Below are positions 63,705-64,000 of a DNA stretch of 64,000 nt, one piece after another; within the stretch, counting starts at the first letter, position 1; every line of letters starts with the position of its first letter. Source of the DNA: Caballeronia sp. LZ062 (GTDB lineage: Bacteria > Pseudomonadota > Gammaproteobacteria > Burkholderiales > Burkholderiaceae). The notes beneath the pieces were generated by a model, which made no database searches, was not told the DNA's origin, and saw only the letters and a list, made by a program, of their open reading frames with translations. Made by a program: the position numbers and the translations under genes. The stretch covers positions 248,001 through 312,000 of the forward strand of contig NZ_JARTWB010000001.1 of NCBI RefSeq assembly GCF_031450785.1, read 5' to 3'.

Positions 63705-63820
63705 TTGTTTGTGTGATTGGGAACGCGAACCCGCGCTGACACACGGCGGGTCTGTCGCGTGTCGGCGAGACTGTCCGGCGCGCACGGCACGTGCGCGCTT
63801 GCCCTGTCTCGGCAATGCTA

Positions 63821-63845
63821 CCGGCCCAGCGCCGGGCGGTTTTTT
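63821..63845 (+). terminator. Intrinsic terminator after hmp
   Basis: CCGGC (63821-63825) pairs with GCCGG (63831-63835) and is followed by GCGG and six T (63840-63845). It lies about 120 bp after the hmp stop. Confidence 0.7.
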
Positions 63846-63880
63846 AGTGCGCCGACGCGAGCACGCTGCGATTCGCCGGC

Positions 63881-64000
63881 TCAGGCAGTCGGCAGTTCGT
63901 CCATTGAAAGGCGCTTCGCGCGCTTCAGCTCAGACAGCAGCTCCAGTGCGCGCCCCTCGTCGCTGGTCAGATCCGCGAGAAAGGCTTCATTGTTCTCCTT
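63881..64000 (-). CDS. C-terminal end of an unidentified protein (cut by window edge)
   Basis: On the minus strand an open frame runs from the right edge to a stop at 63881-63883, about 39 residues. It reads ENNEAFLADLTSDEGRALE, then LLSELKRAKRLSMDELPTA. The codons show strong G/C third positions, as in real genes here. A helical, charged C-terminus is all that can be said. The start is outside the window. Confidence 0.45.
   Translation of the reverse strand, partial: KENNEAFLADLTSDEGRALELLSELKRAKRLSMDELPTA

Overview
The window looks like a chromosomal segment of a Burkholderiaceae bacterium of the Caballeronia/Paraburkholderia type. The evidence is the high GC, the strong third-position G/C bias, a DUF4148 protein, tyrosine catabolism by HppD, a NorR/Hmp pair, and many small periplasmic proteins of kinds common in that group. 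No rRNA, tRNA, CRISPR array, integrase or insertion sequence was seen. This assignment is inferred from gene content and was not tested by alignment.

Layout. 0-8 kb holds the tail of galM, a tandem alpha/beta hydrolase, a frameshifted DUF427 gene, a DUF4148 protein, panE, a GntR/FadR-type regulator, a ferritin-like protein and a 1-Cys peroxiredoxin. 8-16.5 kb holds an amino acid permease, an acetate/propionate-type CoA-transferase, an ECF sigma/anti-sigma pair divergent from a metallophosphoesterase-cupredoxin pair, hppD, and an LRAT-domain protein. 16.9-30.6 kb is the most striking part (next paragraph). 30.8-34.6 kb holds a secreted caspase-like/FGE protein and a DUF3857-transglutaminase protein. 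34.7-38 kb is an HPP-CBS / MarR / ClC-CBS cluster. 38-47 kb holds mostly single housekeeping or accessory genes. 47.5-48.2 kb is an array of about three 205-bp tandem repeats beside a sirtuin gene and a displaced sirtuin tail. 49-55 kb holds dehydrogenases and envelope proteins. 55.3-60.5 kb is a B-type haem-copper oxidase operon with three separate c-type cytochromes and a 52-residue subunit. 60.8-63.7 kb is norR divergent from hmp.

The proposed undescribed system. Between 16.9 and 30.6 kb lies a dedicated type I export locus. Three small Cys-free proteins share a 26-residue N-terminal leader ending in Gly-Gly (16931-17221, 28858-29136, 29175-29459). The transporter is a C39-peptidase ABC protein carrying two cyclic-nucleotide-binding-type domains. 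With it are a HlyD-type adaptor, a NodT/TolC-like outer-membrane lipoprotein, a parvulin-type isomerase with no signal peptide, a double-FHA membrane protein, a PP2C phosphatase and a sigma-54 activator with no receiver domain. Near-consensus -24/-12 promoters precede the first precursor (16875-16890, + strand) and the precursor pair (29530-29545, - strand). Regulator and cargo therefore appear coupled, with phospho-Thr signalling as a likely second input. The organisation recalls cyanobacterial HetC-like peptidase-ABC loci, but the precursors match no family I recognise.

The right-hand part ties into respiration and nitrosative stress: three GT-N7-AC boxes and a sigma-54-like element lie between norR and hmp.
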